Shown piece after piece: positions 41,894-50,813 of a stretch of DNA of 64,000 bases. The position numbers and the translations under genes are program-made. The notes beneath the pieces are model-generated. The model was not told where the DNA came from. It saw nothing but the letters and a program-made list of their open reading frames with translations, and did not search any database. Origin of the DNA: Bdellovibrio sp. ZAP7 (GTDB lineage Bacteria; Bdellovibrionota; FAC87; UBA2466). The stretch covers positions 124,001 through 188,000 of the forward strand of contig CAMCTJ010000003.1 of assembly GCA_945878405.1 (NCBI GenBank), in the 5' to 3' direction. Each line of letters begins with the position of its first letter. Within the stretch, counting starts at the first letter, position 1.

Positions 41894-43323
41894 TGCCAAA
41901 AAACTACCCAAAGTCTTGTTCTGTCGAGCCAGTGATTGAAATTATAATTTCGGATCCAATCTGGAGCAGAACGATACAATACTTTGTCTCTTGGAACTTC
42001 GCCAATCAAGCCAAGACTAGCGATCAGTGTTCTTTTCTTTGGTTCCTCTTTTTCATTTAACTGATTCAAGGCAATAACTTCCAGGCCAGGCAACTGATAG
42101 TATTTTAAGTTAAATCCGGCTCTCAGATAGGGATTGTCTTGGGTAAAAACCAAACGTTCTGGATGGGCCCTATAAATAGCTTCGTAGAGTTCAGTGTCCT
42201 TATCTGCTGGATTACTTATTACCACCACCAAAAGACATCCGTTTACTATCCAAAAGCTCCAGAAAAAAAGATTCAAGATCCTTTTTGTAGTGCGGTTCAA
42301 AATAATTCTATTGGAAAGGGCAGACAAGCCCAGTCCCAGAACAACCGGAAGGAAATAAATCATAGGAAAAAGAAAACGGGCCTCCTTGTGGCCCAGGAAA
42401 GTGTGGATCAATAAAAAGGGAATCAAAATAAAGCTGATAACGTGCCTAGGATAAAACCAAAAAAATAACAAAAGCCCCAAAATAAAGAAAATGCTAAAGG
42501 GAGGAATCAGCTTGATGAATACCAATTTAAAGTATTCATACCAGGGCTGGACACCAAACTCGGCGGCCTTTCCATTTATGAGATTCTGCTCAAAATAATT
42601 CCAAAATGTGATTGGCCAGCCACCATAAAAGTTATGATCTAGAAGAAAACCCAACAGCACAAGAGCGCTAAAACCCAACCCCAGGCAAAGAATATTTTTG
42701 AGGTGCACCCTTCGGATCAACATGAGCCAGGAGACTAATCCAAAAATCATGATACCCATCTGAAATCTGGATAAAAAAGAGATGCCCAAAAGCACCCCCG
42801 TCAAAATTTCTGATGGATAGTTTTGTTTAGGCCGAAGGGCCGCACAGACACCGAGTGCAAAAAAGATTCCCCCCCAATTTTCAGAAGAAAAGCGAACGCC
42901 GTTGTAGACAGAGAGCCAAAAAAAGAAGGATAGCGGTATCGAAACAAGCTTCATCCATCTCTCTGGGATTTCCTTCTTAAAGGTAGATAGTACCCATCTA
43001 AAAGTGACCCATGAAAAAAGGGCAGTGAATAAACGTAATATAAAAGTCACCCCAAAAGGGTTTTCTAGATTTACTAAACTCAAGGTTTTGTGGAGTCCGA
43101 TGACTAGAGTTGGCTGGAGGGAGGAGCGCATCTTCATTTGAAACTCCCAAGGAAGCTCATTGGGTGAGGTGGAGAAAAGCTTAAATCGGGCAAATTCCAA
43201 AATTTGAAAATGCTCATCAAAATGGTAAAACCCTTTTGAAAAAAAAGCTCCCGTGAGAAAAAAAAACAGACTTAAAAGAGCTAGTTTTTTTTCGGTGAGC
43301 TCCAAAAACTTACTTTTCACCAC
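41890..43323 (-). CDS. GT22-like (Alg9/PIG-B type) membrane glycosyltransferase
   Basis: This is a 477-residue polytopic protein of the GT-C superfamily, with the pattern of family GT22 mannosyltransferases. The first luminal loop reads SKGFYHFDEHFQILEFARF, with the catalytic Asp-Glu, and the late signature FLGHKEARFLFPMIYFLPV matches the family motif HKEERF. About ten helices are visible. The donor is probably a polyprenyl-phosphate sugar. The start is GTG at 43323 or 43320. It faces a GT4 gene across only 54 bases, which must hold both promoters. Confidence 0.82.
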   Translation of the reverse strand: MVKSKFLELTEKKLALLSLFFFLTGAFFSKGFYHFDEHFQILEFARFKLFSTSPNELPWEFQMKMRSSLQPTLVIGLHKTLSLVNLENPFGVTFILRLFTALFSWVTFRWVLSTFKKEIPERWMKLVSIPLSFFFWLSVYNGVRFSSENWGGIFFALGVCAALRPKQNYPSEILTGVLLGISFLSRFQMGIMIFGLVSWLMLIRRVHLKNILCLGLGFSALVLLGFLLDHNFYGGWPITFWNYFEQNLINGKAAEFGVQPWYEYFKLVFIKLIPPFSIFFILGLLLFFWFYPRHVISFILIPFLLIHTFLGHKEARFLFPMIYFLPVVLGLGLSALSNRIILNRTTKRILNLFFWSFWIVNGCLLVVVISNPADKDTELYEAIYRAHPERLVFTQDNPYLRAGFNLKYYQLPGLEVIALNQLNEKEEPKKRTLIASLGLIGEVPRDKVLYRSAPDWIRNYNFNHWLDRTRLWVVFWQ

Positions 43324-43377
43324 TCACTTCTACCTCCTTCCTTGCAAGCTGTCCAACTTTGGAAGTAGTCTTGCTAT

Positions 43378-44418
43378 ATGCTTGTTGTTATCGATGCACG
43401 AATGATTGGAGCCTCAGGACATGGCATCGCCGAGTATGTCCGAGATTTAGTGAGTGGGCTCGCGGAATTGCCTGGCCGAAAATATTCCCTGCATCTTTTG
43501 GTGGCCAAAGACCTGCCCCCAGATGATCCGTTGAGGAAACTTCCCCACACCCAAGTGAAGGCTGCCTTCCTTTCTGCCTCTGAATGGTTTGAAGTTCCTT
43601 GGGTTTTAAAAACATTAAGAGCAGATCTGTTTCATAGTCCTAGTTTTGCGGCTTTTCCTTTTTGTCGGATCCCGACAATCTATACGGTACACGATCTGAT
43701 TCACTTGCACTTTGGTTCCTTCCTCCACAAGGCTTATTACCGATTTATTTTGAGGCCATCTCTTAATAAAGCAGTTCGAGTTTGTACGGTCAGTGAGTTT
43801 TCAAGAAGAGAAATTGCTCAGTGGTTGGAGTGGCCTGAAGATAAAATTGCAGTCGTAAAAAATGCCATACACGTTGAGGATCCACCCTTAGATTGGGAGA
43901 GTCGGCTAATAAGGAGAGGCCTGAGAAACAAGTCGTATCACTTTAGTCTTTCGAGCAGTAAGCCCCATAAGAATATGCCATTTTTGATAAGGGCCTACTT
44001 GGCCCACGCAGAAAAAAATGAGGGGGCTTGGCCGTTGGTCGTCTCCCTCACCCAAGAAGAGGTTGGATTCAAGCATCCAAAGGTCGTCTGTGTTGGACGT
44101 TTGAGCTCAGATGAAAAGAACGCTCTGCTGGCTGGGGCGGGAGCTTTCTATTTTCCTTCGCTCCACGAGGGTTTTGGAAGGCCGCCGTTGGAAGCGGCTA
44201 CGTTGGGATGCCCAGCGGTCGTTTCAAATATTCCTGTTCACTTGGAGATCCTAAAAGGTTTTACTGAAACGACATTTCTTTCTCCTAAAAACCAAAACGA
44301 ATGGATAGAGGCCTTTGGCCTTGCAGAAAATAAGAAATTAGAAAAAGCGCTAGGAGTCTGGGCTTGGGAGCGCTCTCATTTGGCCCGCGCCTACGACCAG
44401 ATTTATAGCGAGAGTTGA
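43378..44418 (+). CDS. Glycosyltransferase family 4
   Basis: This is a GT-B fold glycosyltransferase of 346 residues. The N-terminal domain starts LVVIDARMIGASGHGIAEYVRD, with a glycine-rich acceptor loop. The C-terminal donor domain contains FSLSSSKPHKNMPFLIRAY and the GT4 signature FPSLHEGFGRPPLEAATLGCP, with the E-x7-E pair that binds the nucleotide sugar. There are no membrane helices. It is divergent from the GT22 gene and begins the kds operon, whose next gene is 54 bases away. Confidence 0.9.
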   Translation: MLVVIDARMIGASGHGIAEYVRDLVSGLAELPGRKYSLHLLVAKDLPPDDPLRKLPHTQVKAAFLSASEWFEVPWVLKTLRADLFHSPSFAAFPFCRIPTIYTVHDLIHLHFGSFLHKAYYRFILRPSLNKAVRVCTVSEFSRREIAQWLEWPEDKIAVVKNAIHVEDPPLDWESRLIRRGLRNKSYHFSLSSSKPHKNMPFLIRAYLAHAEKNEGAWPLVVSLTQEEVGFKHPKVVCVGRLSSDEKNALLAGAGAFYFPSLHEGFGRPPLEAATLGCPAVVSNIPVHLEILKGFTETTFLSPKNQNEWIEAFGLAENKKLEKALGVWAWERSHLARAYDQIYSES

Positions 44419-44472
44419 CCCCTCTGGCGCGCTGATCTAGAGTGCCAATAGCTTTTTGGAACAAGATTTATT

Positions 44473-45216
44473 TTGAAAACAATAGCCGTCATTCCTGCAC
44501 GTTACGGAGCTTCTCGACTTCCTGGAAAGCCTCTTGCCTTGATTCATGGGAAGCCCATGGTCCAATGGGTTTACGAATCTGCTCGCCAAGCTCGAGGAGT
44601 GGATGAGGTGTGGATCGCCACCGATGATCAGCGTGTGTTGGATTCGGTTTCAAGCTTCGGCGGAAAAGCACTGATGACTTCCGTTGCGCTTGTTAGTGGA
44701 ACCGATCGTGTGGCCGCGGTAGCAGATCAGATTCCTGGAGATATTTATATCAACGCACAGGGAGATGAGCCCCTAATAGAGCCAAAAACAATCGAAGCAG
44801 CTCTTAAATTAGTCACGAGCGGAAGTTTTCAAATGAGCTCTGTCATGACACGACTAAAAAATAAGCAGGAGTTAGAAAATCTCTCGGTAGTAAAAGCAGT
44901 CGTCGATAAAAACAGCAGGGCCATTTATTTTTCGAGATATCCAATCCCTTATAGTAGAAACCCCGCTCCCACTTCTCCAGCAGATTGGGCTTGTTTCCGG
45001 CACTTGGGTTTGTATGTTTATCGTCGAGATACCTTGATGCGACTTCGAGAGTTGGAGCCTTCTAAGATAGAGCTTGGCGAATCTTTGGAGCAATTAAGAG
45101 CCATGGAAAATGGAATTAGTATCGGGCTTTCATTGGTGGACTCAGTTTCAATAGGCGTTGATACTCCCGAAGATTTAGAAGCGGTCCGAAAAATGGCAAG
45201 TGAGGTGCTTAGATGA
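44473..45216 (+). CDS. kdsB: 3-deoxy-manno-octulosonate cytidylyltransferase
   Basis: KdsB activates Kdo with CTP to CMP-Kdo for the LPS inner core. The 247-residue protein has the nucleotidyltransferase opening IAVIPARYGASRLPGKPLA, DEVWIATDDQRVLDS and INAQGDEPLIEPKTI. The family motif AIYFSRYPIPYSRNP precedes CFRHLGLYVYRRDTL. The start appears to be TTG at 44473, because the family begins with this segment directly. The stop overlaps kdsA in ATGA. The presence of Kdo genes shows that the cell makes LPS. Confidence 0.95.
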   Translation: MKTIAVIPARYGASRLPGKPLALIHGKPMVQWVYESARQARGVDEVWIATDDQRVLDSVSSFGGKALMTSVALVSGTDRVAAVADQIPGDIYINAQGDEPLIEPKTIEAALKLVTSGSFQMSSVMTRLKNKQELENLSVVKAVVDKNSRAIYFSRYPIPYSRNPAPTSPADWACFRHLGLYVYRRDTLMRLRELEPSKIELGESLEQLRAMENGISIGLSLVDSVSIGVDTPEDLEAVRKMASEVLR

Positions 45217-46079
45217 GTGCAATTAAACCTTTTGTTGTGATTGCAGGGCCTTGTGTAATCGAAGATGAAGGGCTCATTCTTGAAACGGCAACCGAGCTCA
45301 AAAGGCAACTAGGACCTCAAAAGGTAGATTTTTTCTTTAAATCATCTTTCGATAAAGCCAACAGAACTTCGATTGATGGTTTTCGTGGTCCAGGGATGAA
45401 AGAGGGACTTCGCATTCTCAGTCTGGCAAAAGAAAAATGTGGCGTAAAGCTCGTGACTGATATTCATACTCCCGATCAAGCGAGCCCTGTAGCAGCAGTA
45501 GTGGATTTTGTTCAAATACCTGCTTTCTTGTGTCGACAAACAGATTTAGTCGTAGCTGCTGCCGAAAGTGCCCTGCGGTTTCGAAGAAAATTAAACATAA
45601 AAAAGGGGCAATTTCTGGCTCCTTGGGACGCTAAAAATATTGTGGAAAAAGTACGGGCGGTGGAATCAAAGCTCGGGGAAAGCCCAGATAAAGATTGGTT
45701 GTGGTTAACCGAAAGGGGCGCCTCTTTTGGTTACAACAACCTGGTCGTCGACATGAGCGCCTTTCAAACAATGCAAAAGTTTGGAGTGCCCGTTATTTAC
45801 GATGCCACTCATTCCGTGCAATCTCCGGGAGCGGGTGCCGGTGGAAAGAGCACTGGGGGCAAACGAGAAAACATTGAAGTTCTAGCTCGCGCTGCAGTTG
45901 CGGCGGGTGCCGATGGACTTTTTTTAGAATGTCATCCCAATCCAGCAGTTGCCAAGAGTGATGGCCCCAACGCTTTTTATCTCGAACATGTGGGAGAGTT
46001 TGTGAAGCAGCTTCTCTCCTTAAGGGCTTTAGCGAATGGGATGCCCAAACTTCTTCCGGAAGCTCGAGAGGGCGCTTAA
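45213..46079 (+). CDS. kdsA: 3-deoxy-8-phosphooctulonate synthase
   Basis: KdsA condenses phosphoenolpyruvate and arabinose 5-phosphate to Kdo 8-phosphate. It is 288 residues long, with typical blocks VVIAGPCVIEDEGLILETA, FKSSFDKANRTS, GPGMKEGLRIL, VQIPAFLCRQTDLV and VIYDATHSVQSPGAGAGG, ending in the conserved segment FLECHPNPAVAKSDGPN. The active-site residues of the family, Lys in FKSSFDKAN and His in ATHSVQ, are present. It is coupled to kdsB by a four-base overlap. The phosphatase gene kdsC is not in the window. Confidence 0.96.
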   Translation: MSAIKPFVVIAGPCVIEDEGLILETATELKRQLGPQKVDFFFKSSFDKANRTSIDGFRGPGMKEGLRILSLAKEKCGVKLVTDIHTPDQASPVAAVVDFVQIPAFLCRQTDLVVAAAESALRFRRKLNIKKGQFLAPWDAKNIVEKVRAVESKLGESPDKDWLWLTERGASFGYNNLVVDMSAFQTMQKFGVPVIYDATHSVQSPGAGAGGKSTGGKRENIEVLARAAVAAGADGLFLECHPNPAVAKSDGPNAFYLEHVGEFVKQLLSLRALANGMPKLLPEAREGA

Positions 46080-46179
46080 GAAGACTTAAAAAGGACAATA
46101 AATACAATGTTTTAAATCTTGGTAGGGACTGGCCTTGTTTGTCGTTGACCCGGCTAGTCATTGTTGGCAGAGTTCACTC

Positions 46180-47169
46180 ATGCAAGTAGATGAAATTAAA
46201 AGAAAGGAACTGACGAATCAGATTCGCGATGTGATTCGCTTAGAAGCTGAAGGCCTTTCGTTGGTTGCTGAATCTGTAAATTCTTCTTTTTGTGATGCTC
46301 TTCTGTTGTTGGCCGCATGCCGAGGGAAAGTAGTTTTAACTGGAGTTGGAAAATCCGGACTCATTGCTAGAAAAATTGCCGCGACGATGAGTAGCACGGG
46401 CACTATGGCAACTTTTTTACATCCTACCGATGGAATGCACGGAGATTTGGGTCTTTTAAGTACCGGCGATGTAGTAATTGCCATAGGAAAAAGCGGGGAA
46501 AGCGAAGAACTAGTAAAACTGATTCCTGCTTTAAAACGACTGTCTGTGAAGTTAGTCGCAATCACCAGTCGAAGGGATTCAACTTTAGCCCGAGGGGCAG
46601 ACGTTGTTCTTTATGCACCCGTGGAGCGAGAAGCCTGTCCATTAGATTTGGCACCAACGGTATCTACCACTGTAGCTCTTGCGATCGGCGACGCCTTAGC
46701 GATTACCTTAATGAAAATGAAAGATTTCAAACCCGAGGATTTTGCTCTTTATCACCCGGGAGGAAAACTAGGAAAGCGTCTTTGGCTTAAGGTGTCTGAT
46801 GTCATGATTCGTGTTGAGTCCTGCGCGCGATTGTCCGTTAAGAAAGCAAAAATCGAGGACACCCTATTTGCACTTACTCAGTATGGGCAGGGAATAGTTT
46901 TGTTTGAAAATGAAGACGGGGGATTTGCGGGGATTTTAACCGATGGCGACATCCGACGACTTCTCAGCAACCACGGAAAAAACATATTTCAGCTTGAGAT
47001 CGAAACTGTTTTAAACCGGCGCCCAATTACCATAGAATCGGATTGCATGGCTGTAGAGGCTCTCAAATTGATGGAGCAAAGAGAAAAACCCTTAAATGTT
47101 GTTCCAGTCCTCTCTCAAGGAAAAATCGCTGGAATTTTACGTCTGCACGAATTGCTGAGTGTTTCCTAG
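46180..47169 (+). CDS. kdsD: D-arabinose 5-phosphate isomerase
   Basis: KdsD (KpsF/GutQ family) converts ribulose 5-phosphate to arabinose 5-phosphate, the first Kdo precursor. The N-terminal SIS domain contains VVLTGVGKSGLIARKIAAT and FLHPTDGMHGDLGL, followed by EREACPLDLAPTVSTT. Two CBS domains occupy the C-terminal 120 residues, one with GILTDGDIRRLL and one with NVVPVLSQGKIAGILRLHEL. The total length of about 329 residues is normal. ATG 46180 matches the family start; an in-frame TTG at 46135 would add 15 unrelated residues. The gap to kdsA is about 100 bases. Confidence 0.95.
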   Translation: MQVDEIKRKELTNQIRDVIRLEAEGLSLVAESVNSSFCDALLLLAACRGKVVLTGVGKSGLIARKIAATMSSTGTMATFLHPTDGMHGDLGLLSTGDVVIAIGKSGESEELVKLIPALKRLSVKLVAITSRRDSTLARGADVVLYAPVEREACPLDLAPTVSTTVALAIGDALAITLMKMKDFKPEDFALYHPGGKLGKRLWLKVSDVMIRVESCARLSVKKAKIEDTLFALTQYGQGIVLFENEDGGFAGILTDGDIRRLLSNHGKNIFQLEIETVLNRRPITIESDCMAVEALKLMEQREKPLNVVPVLSQGKIAGILRLHELLSVS

Positions 47170-47180
47170 AGCTTTAATAA

Positions 47181-48149
47181 ATGAAAACCGGTGAGATTAA
47201 GAAAATTGGAATTGCTTTAGCTGCGTTTAGTCCAGAGCCTATTTTTTTTGTTGAACAATTGAAATCGATTCAGAACCAAACCTTTTTGAATTGGATCTGT
47301 GTTGTTACTTGTGATTCTCCCATTACCAACCTGTTGAGCGCCCCTAATTTTAAAGACATAAGAGAAGATGTTCGATTTGTTTTTATTGAAAATGAAAAGC
47401 GATTGGGACACAAAAAAAATTTTGAGAAAGCTCTCAATGAGGTTCTGAAACACTCCGTAGATGCGATTGCTTTCTCAGATCAAGATGATGTCTGGTATCC
47501 CGAAAAGCTGAAAGTGTGCGCACAAAGATTAGCAGATTGTCCTACGATGAGTTTGGTTCATAGCGATATGCATGTTTTGGTGGGCAAAGAAAACCTTTCC
47601 AAGACTGCTTGGCAGATCGAAAGACGAGGGGTGCAAAATGTTAAACAGCACCATCTCTTGGTTAGAAACGTGGTCGCCGGCTGCTCCATTTTAATGGATG
47701 TAAACATAGGACGGAAATTTTCGGTTGTTCCCGAGGGGGCTCCTTTTCATGATCACTGGTATGCGTTGGTCTCAAGTTCACTGGGAGTAGTGGAGCCGAT
47801 CCATCAGCCACTTTATGCCTATCGCCAGCACGAGAATAATGTTCTGGCAGTGAAACCCTTTCGAGGAATTTTCAGACTGAGGGAGAAAATGAATCTCCCC
47901 TTTCTGATAAACAAAATGAAGCATGGTTTTATGGACTCTCGTCATTTTGCTAAGAGTGCGGAGGAGAGCGGGTTGAGACTCACTTGGATTTCAAAGTTCT
48001 TGTTTTTAAATTCCTGGGACTGTGGTTTGAGCCTGATGATTTTGGGAGCTCAAAAGCTGATTGGAGATCAGCCACTAGCCCGAGCTTGCTGGGCTCGATC
48101 CTGCGGCAAGCTCCTGACCCTTGGCGTCAAACAAAAAGGTAGCCTATGA
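47181..48149 (+). CDS. Glycosyltransferase family 2
   Basis: This 322-residue GT-A enzyme begins IGIALAAFSPEPIFFVEQL. Its metal-binding motif is FSDQDDVWYPEKL, a pattern common in rhamnosyl- and related transferases of O-antigen clusters. An ENEKRLGHKKNFEKAL segment precedes it, as in GT2 proteins such as alpha-1,3-rhamnosyltransferases. The acceptor domain has no clear match. It begins 11 bases after kdsD and is followed by the Wzm gene, so it may belong to the exported chain's synthesis. Confidence 0.87.
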   Translation: MKTGEIKKIGIALAAFSPEPIFFVEQLKSIQNQTFLNWICVVTCDSPITNLLSAPNFKDIREDVRFVFIENEKRLGHKKNFEKALNEVLKHSVDAIAFSDQDDVWYPEKLKVCAQRLADCPTMSLVHSDMHVLVGKENLSKTAWQIERRGVQNVKQHHLLVRNVVAGCSILMDVNIGRKFSVVPEGAPFHDHWYALVSSSLGVVEPIHQPLYAYRQHENNVLAVKPFRGIFRLREKMNLPFLINKMKHGFMDSRHFAKSAEESGLRLTWISKFLFLNSWDCGLSLMILGAQKLIGDQPLARACWARSCGKLLTLGVKQKGSL

Positions 48150-48174
48150 TTGGGCTAAAGATTAAACGTACCTC

Positions 48175-48981
48175 ATGTTAGTCCCCGGTTTTTTGAATCT
48201 GATTCGCCCCTTTAATTTTGATTTGTTTTGTACGGGCAAAAAGTTTCTCATTTTTAATCTGGTTAGCAGAGATTTAAAAATCAAATATCGACGATCTTTT
48301 TTGGGTTTTTTTTGGACTGTTTTGCACCCACTTATCTTGTGTGGGATTTATTATTTTATATTCCATGAAATTCTCCAGGTAAAAATACCCAACTACGTGA
48401 TTTTCATTCTCAGTGGAGTTATTCCCTGGACGTTCTTTTCAACCTCGGTCATTGAAGGAACGGAAACTTTAATTGGGAATGCTTCTCTTCTCACCAAAGT
48501 CCCCATTCCACCGCAGACCTTTCCCTTTGTTGCCTGTCTTACCAATTTCATAACGTTTCTTTTGGCGATGCCTATTGTGTTCAGCTTTGGATTGATTCTT
48601 GGAGTTAGCTATGGTTTTCAGCTGCTCTATTTACCTCTTCTTGCAGTGATTTTATTTTCCATGGCTTACTCACTCGCTTTGATTTTGTCAGTGGCCTACG
48701 TTCATTTGAGAGATTTAAAACATGCGATAGGTCTTTTGATGCAAATCTGGTTTTATGCAACCCCAATTCTTTACAAGACAGAGATGGTTCCACAAAATCT
48801 TCAAGCCATTATCTACATCAATCCTCTGGGCGCCTTATTTACTTGCTTTCACCAAGTCTTTCTTGGAGATCAGCTGCTAACGAGTAACCTATTGATAAGT
48901 GTTGCATGGGCCGCTGTTTTTTATCTGTTTGCAATTGCTGTTCAGGTTAAAAAAGCTAAACGGGCGCTGGAGTATCTGTAA
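48175..48981 (+). CDS. wzm: ABC-2 type polysaccharide export permease (Wzm-like)
   Basis: This is the membrane subunit of an O-antigen or teichoic-type ABC exporter, 268 residues long, with six hydrophobic helices. The ABC-2 opening VSRDLKIKYRRSFLGFFWTVL and the central ILSGVIPWTFFSTSVIEG are typical of Wzm/TagG proteins. The C-terminal part contains AYVHLRDLKHAIGLLMQIW, the conserved coupling region. It is coupled to the ATPase gene by a one-base overlap (TAATG). Together they would flip the undecaprenyl-linked chain to the periplasm for ligation. Confidence 0.92.
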   Translation: MLVPGFLNLIRPFNFDLFCTGKKFLIFNLVSRDLKIKYRRSFLGFFWTVLHPLILCGIYYFIFHEILQVKIPNYVIFILSGVIPWTFFSTSVIEGTETLIGNASLLTKVPIPPQTFPFVACLTNFITFLLAMPIVFSFGLILGVSYGFQLLYLPLLAVILFSMAYSLALILSVAYVHLRDLKHAIGLLMQIWFYATPILYKTEMVPQNLQAIIYINPLGALFTCFHQVFLGDQLLTSNLLISVAWAAVFYLFAIAVQVKKAKRALEYL

Positions 48982-49754
48982 TGAATTCGACTTCTACCCC
49001 AAAGGTCCCAAGCATTGAGGTTCAGGGGCTCACCAAAAAATTTCAGGTAAACACCACCAGGCCGGGCTCGTTAAAAACCTTTTTGGTGGGTTTAAGTAAG
49101 GGGCAGCTAAAGTCTTCCCAAAAACAGGAGTTCTCTGTTCTTTCTGATCTTTCTTTTACTATTCACGAGGGTGAGTTCGTTGGGATTATGGGCAGAAACG
49201 GGGTGGGAAAAAGCACCCTCCTCAAATTGATTTCCGGTATCTATGAACCCACCCTGGGAACGATCAAGGTAAAAGGAACGATTGCGCCTTTGATTGAATT
49301 AGGTGCTGGATTTAACCCCGATCTATCCGGGTATGAAAATATTTTTTTAAATGCTTCTATTCTTGGGTTTGGTCGGGAGGTTACCAAGAGAGCGGTTCCT
49401 AACATCCTGAATTTTGCTGGCTTGGGAGATCATATTTATTCTCCAGTTAGAAACTATTCGAGCGGAATGCAGGTTCGGCTCGGATTCGCTATTGCCACGC
49501 ATTTGGACGCACCCATACTCCTTATTGACGAAGTGTTGGCGGTAGGAGATCTAGAATTTCAGAATAAGTGCATAAAAAAAATTAAAGAACTTCACCAACA
49601 GAGACGGACTATTGTCCTGATCACACACAACCCCGAGGCGGTGAGAAACCATTGTGATCGGTGTGTTCTTATTGATAAACACCAAATTATTTTTGATGGA
49701 CCCGCTGCTCAGGGAGCCGGTTTGTACGAACAAAACATGGACCTCAATACTTAA
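48981..49754 (+). CDS. wzt: ABC transporter ATPase for polysaccharide export (Wzt-like)
   Basis: This is the ATPase partner of the permease, 257 residues long. Walker A is GIMGRNGVGKSTLLKL, the ABC signature is NYSSGMQVRLGFAIATH, and Walker B with its Glu is ILLIDEVLAVGDLEF. After the nucleotide-binding domain there is almost no extra sequence. The C-terminal carbohydrate-binding domain found in Wzt proteins that recognise capped O-chains is absent. Export would thus not depend on a terminal cap. The next gene begins six bases after the stop. Confidence 0.93.
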   Translation: MNSTSTPKVPSIEVQGLTKKFQVNTTRPGSLKTFLVGLSKGQLKSSQKQEFSVLSDLSFTIHEGEFVGIMGRNGVGKSTLLKLISGIYEPTLGTIKVKGTIAPLIELGAGFNPDLSGYENIFLNASILGFGREVTKRAVPNILNFAGLGDHIYSPVRNYSSGMQVRLGFAIATHLDAPILLIDEVLAVGDLEFQNKCIKKIKELHQQRRTIVLITHNPEAVRNHCDRCVLIDKHQIIFDGPAAQGAGLYEQNMDLNT

Positions 49755-49760
49755 GGGCGA

Positions 49761-50810
49761 ATGAAGGCCTCCTCTCAACAAATTAGAAACGATTTGAATG
49801 AACTTTTTAAGCTTATTCAACCAGATTTGACCCAATGGGAAGGGCAGAATCTCTTAATTACTGGTGGTACGGGTTTTTTTGGGAAATGGTTTTTGGAGGC
49901 CTTAAGCTTTTTTCGAGAAAAAACACAATCTCGCATGGGTCGTATCTACGTTTTATCGAGAAATCCAAACGAGTTCATTAAAAACCACCCACACCTTCAA
50001 AACTTTGATTTTATTCAAGGGGATATTCGATCCTTTCATTTTCCGAATTCAAAAATTCACGGGATTATTCATGGGGCAACAGCTGCGAGTGCACAGCTAA
50101 ATACCGACTCACCTCAAGAAATGTATGAGACTATTGTTGAGGGAACCCATAGAGCGCTCTTGTGTGCCAAGGAATCCCCCAATTGTCGGTTTTTAATGAT
50201 TAGTTCCGGTGCGGTGTACGGAAAGAGGAATTTGAGCCGGGGACCCTCAAAAGAAGAGGACTTTGTTTTTTCTGATCAAAGAACCTTGGGGGATGCCTAT
50301 GCGGATGGAAAAAGAAAAGCAGAAGCCCTAGCTGCCTCGACCGATTTTGGTCAGTCTGCCGCGATAGCCAGGTGTTTTGCATTTGTGGGCCCCCACTTAC
50401 CTTTAAAACTTCATTTTGCCATCGGAAATTTTATAGCGGACTGTTTGGAGGGAAATCCAATCATTATAAAAGGGGATGGCACCCCCCTAAGAACGTACTT
50501 GTACCCCACCGATCTTGTCTCTTGGTTGTTGGCTATCTTGAGTCGTGGAGAAAAAAATCGTTCGTACAATGTCGGATCAGACGTGATGATTTCGATAGAA
50601 CGACTTGCGAATTTAGTACAAAAAGAAGCGATTCAAATGGGCTTGGCTGATAATTCCGTAGAAGTTATGCAAAAGCCAAAACCAAAAGAAGCTCCTGCTT
50701 GTTATGCACCCTCGGTCCAAAGGGCTTTTAAGGAACTGGGGTTGAACATCACTGTGGATTTGACTGATTCGATTCGAAGAACCATAAGACATCATTTGGA
50801 GCAGGTCTAA
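49761..50810 (+). CDS. NAD-dependent epimerase/dehydratase family protein
   Basis: This is an extended SDR of 349 residues, probably acting on a nucleotide-activated sugar. The cofactor motif is LLITGGTGFFGKWFLEAL, the active-site serine lies in FLMISSGAVYGKRNLS, and the Tyr-x3-Lys pair is in DAYADGKRKAEALA. A late segment, GDGTPLRTYLYPTDLVSWLLA, is typical of sugar epimerases and dehydratases. The substrate (CDP-, dTDP- or UDP-sugar) cannot be told from the sequence. It ends three bases before the next gene. Confidence 0.88.
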   Translation: MKASSQQIRNDLNELFKLIQPDLTQWEGQNLLITGGTGFFGKWFLEALSFFREKTQSRMGRIYVLSRNPNEFIKNHPHLQNFDFIQGDIRSFHFPNSKIHGIIHGATAASAQLNTDSPQEMYETIVEGTHRALLCAKESPNCRFLMISSGAVYGKRNLSRGPSKEEDFVFSDQRTLGDAYADGKRKAEALAASTDFGQSAAIARCFAFVGPHLPLKLHFAIGNFIADCLEGNPIIIKGDGTPLRTYLYPTDLVSWLLAILSRGEKNRSYNVGSDVMISIERLANLVQKEAIQMGLADNSVEVMQKPKPKEAPACYAPSVQRAFKELGLNITVDLTDSIRRTIRHHLEQV

Positions 50811-50813
50811 AAA

